Assembly: GCF_015223355.1 (NCBI RefSeq)
Contig: NZ_JADFFK010000001.1
Location: 310,001-374,000, forward strand
Origin: Salipiger mangrovisoli
GTDB lineage: Bacteria > Pseudomonadota > Alphaproteobacteria > Rhodobacterales > Rhodobacteraceae
DNA: 64,000 nt
Direction of reading: 5' to 3'
Below the pieces are notes generated by a model. It ran no database searches, was not told the origin of the DNA, and worked only from the letters and a program-made list of their open reading frames with translations. Of this stretch, positions 63,469-64,000 are shown in pieces. Position numbers and translations under genes: made by a program. Within the stretch, counting starts at the first letter, position 1; each line of letters starts with the position of its first letter.

Positions 63469-64000
63469 ATGGCACAGGACAAGGCCGTTTTTGCAAAGCA
63501 AAAAGACCAGATGGCATCGGGCAAGGGCTTCATCGCCGCGCTCGACCAGTCCGGCGGCTCGACCCCCAAGGCGCTGCTCCAGTACGGCGTCGAGGAGAGC
63601 GAATACAACGGCGAAGCCGAGATGTACGGCGAGATCCACAAGATGCGCACCCGCATCATCACCGCCCCCGAGTTCACCAATGACAAGGTGCTGGGCGCGA
63701 TCCTCTTCGAGCGTACCATGCGCGGCGAGATCGAGGGCCTGCCGACCGCGCAGTACCTCTGGGAAAAGCGCGGCGTGGTGCCCTTCCTGAAGATCGACAA
63801 GGGCCTCGAGGACGAGGCGAACGGCGTGCAGATGATGAAGCCGATTCCGGGCCTTGCGGAGTTTCTGAACGAGGCGGCGCAGGAGTTCGGCATCTTCGGC
63901 ACCAAGGAGCGTTCGGTGATCCACGAGGCGAACGCAGACGGCATCGAGGCCGTGGTGGCGCAGCAGTTCGAGATCGGCCGCATGGTGATTGCCGCCGGCA
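63469..64000 (+). CDS. fda: Fructose-bisphosphate aldolase class I (truncated by window edge)
   Basis: The first 177 residues of a class I aldolase of the short, archaeal-like FbaB/Fda type, which splits fructose 1,6-bisphosphate in glycolysis. [21 protein letters not shown] is followed by [20 protein letters not shown], and [20 protein letters not shown] contains a lysine candidate for the Schiff base. AGAGGA lies 6-10 bases before ATG 63469. The frame runs open to the window end. Confidence 0.9.
   Translation, partial: MAQDKAVFAKQKDQMASGKGFIAALDQSGGSTPKALLQYGVEESEYNGEAEMYGEIHKMRTRIITAPEFTNDKVLGAILFERTMRGEIEGLPTAQYLWEKRGVVPFLKIDKGLEDEANGVQMMKPIPGLAEFLNEAAQEFGIFGTKERSVIHEANADGIEAVVAQQFEIGRMVIAAG

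Overview
The window is a gene-dense, roughly 65% GC chromosomal segment from an alphaproteobacterium, almost certainly a member of the Rhodobacterales (Roseobacter/Salipiger-like; the genus is only a guess). The evidence is gene content and order: the block dusB-ntrB-ntrC-ntrY-ntrX-trkA-trkH-hfq-hflX, adjacent sciP and ctrA, NtrC-family regulators without the sigma54-contacting GAFTGA loop, an RNase E with a large insert in its S1 domain, and fused IspDF. Nearly all of it is core genome. The only mobile-element trace is one decayed IS3-family transposase. I found no tRNA, rRNA, CRISPR array, prophage or replication origin.

Layout. 1-7 kb: the 3' end of pyrH; xerD, a periplasmic protein and a 49-residue membrane protein on the minus strand, divergent from aroK-aroB; then a DUF1127 gene divergent from a MocR-type regulator around a shared palindrome. 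7-11.2 kb: rplM-rpsI with a clear promoter and terminator, the IS3 relic, a glycosyltransferase and a sulfotransferase. 11.3-14.7 kb (minus): ppk2-tetR, a lipoprotein hydrolase and metA. 15-25 kb: zinc alcohol dehydrogenase, purQ, a DctB/DctD-like two-component pair, a GGDEF-EVL c-di-GMP protein behind a perfect CtrA site, a DUF1992 protein, mnmA, sciP and ctrA. 25-31 kb: ligA, recG, a 39-residue membrane protein preceded by a LexA-type box, a NifU-like scaffold and hisI. 31-35 kb (minus): gluQ, a Pmp3-like protein, trmFO, a dihaem cytochrome c and a cytochrome c'. 35-39 kb: hpt, a COQ10/RatA START protein, pncC-type CinA domain, pgpA and ispDF. 39-51 kb: the dus/ntr/trk/hfq block. 51-56 kb: an APH-fold kinase and penicillin acylase, a 3-hydroxyisobutyrate dehydrogenase-like enzyme and an HpcH/HpaI aldolase. 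56-64 kb: rne with a long leader, ccdA, an alpha/beta hydrolase overlapping a cytochrome P450, and the 5' part of a class I fructose-bisphosphate aldolase gene.

How the genes fit together. Two regulatory themes stand out. One is the CtrA cell-cycle/lifestyle circuit: ctrA, its inhibitor sciP, and a c-di-GMP enzyme with an upstream CtrA site lie within 5 kb, and the ctrA leader carries GANTC methylation sites and a near-consensus CtrA site. The other is nitrogen and C4-dicarboxylate signalling through three bacterial enhancer-binding-protein paralogues that have all lost the GAFTGA loop. A dispersed intergenic repeat (a GGGGGC/GCCCCC hairpin followed by a GGATATTT...CTAGAAGAAG or GTATTTG...AGAGAAGAAG module) recurs at six loci, and inverted pairs of the module form long hairpins at two of them. 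The most interesting candidate for an undescribed component is the 39-residue membrane protein at 29787-29906 behind a GTTC-N7-GTTC box, which could be an SOS-induced small membrane effector.
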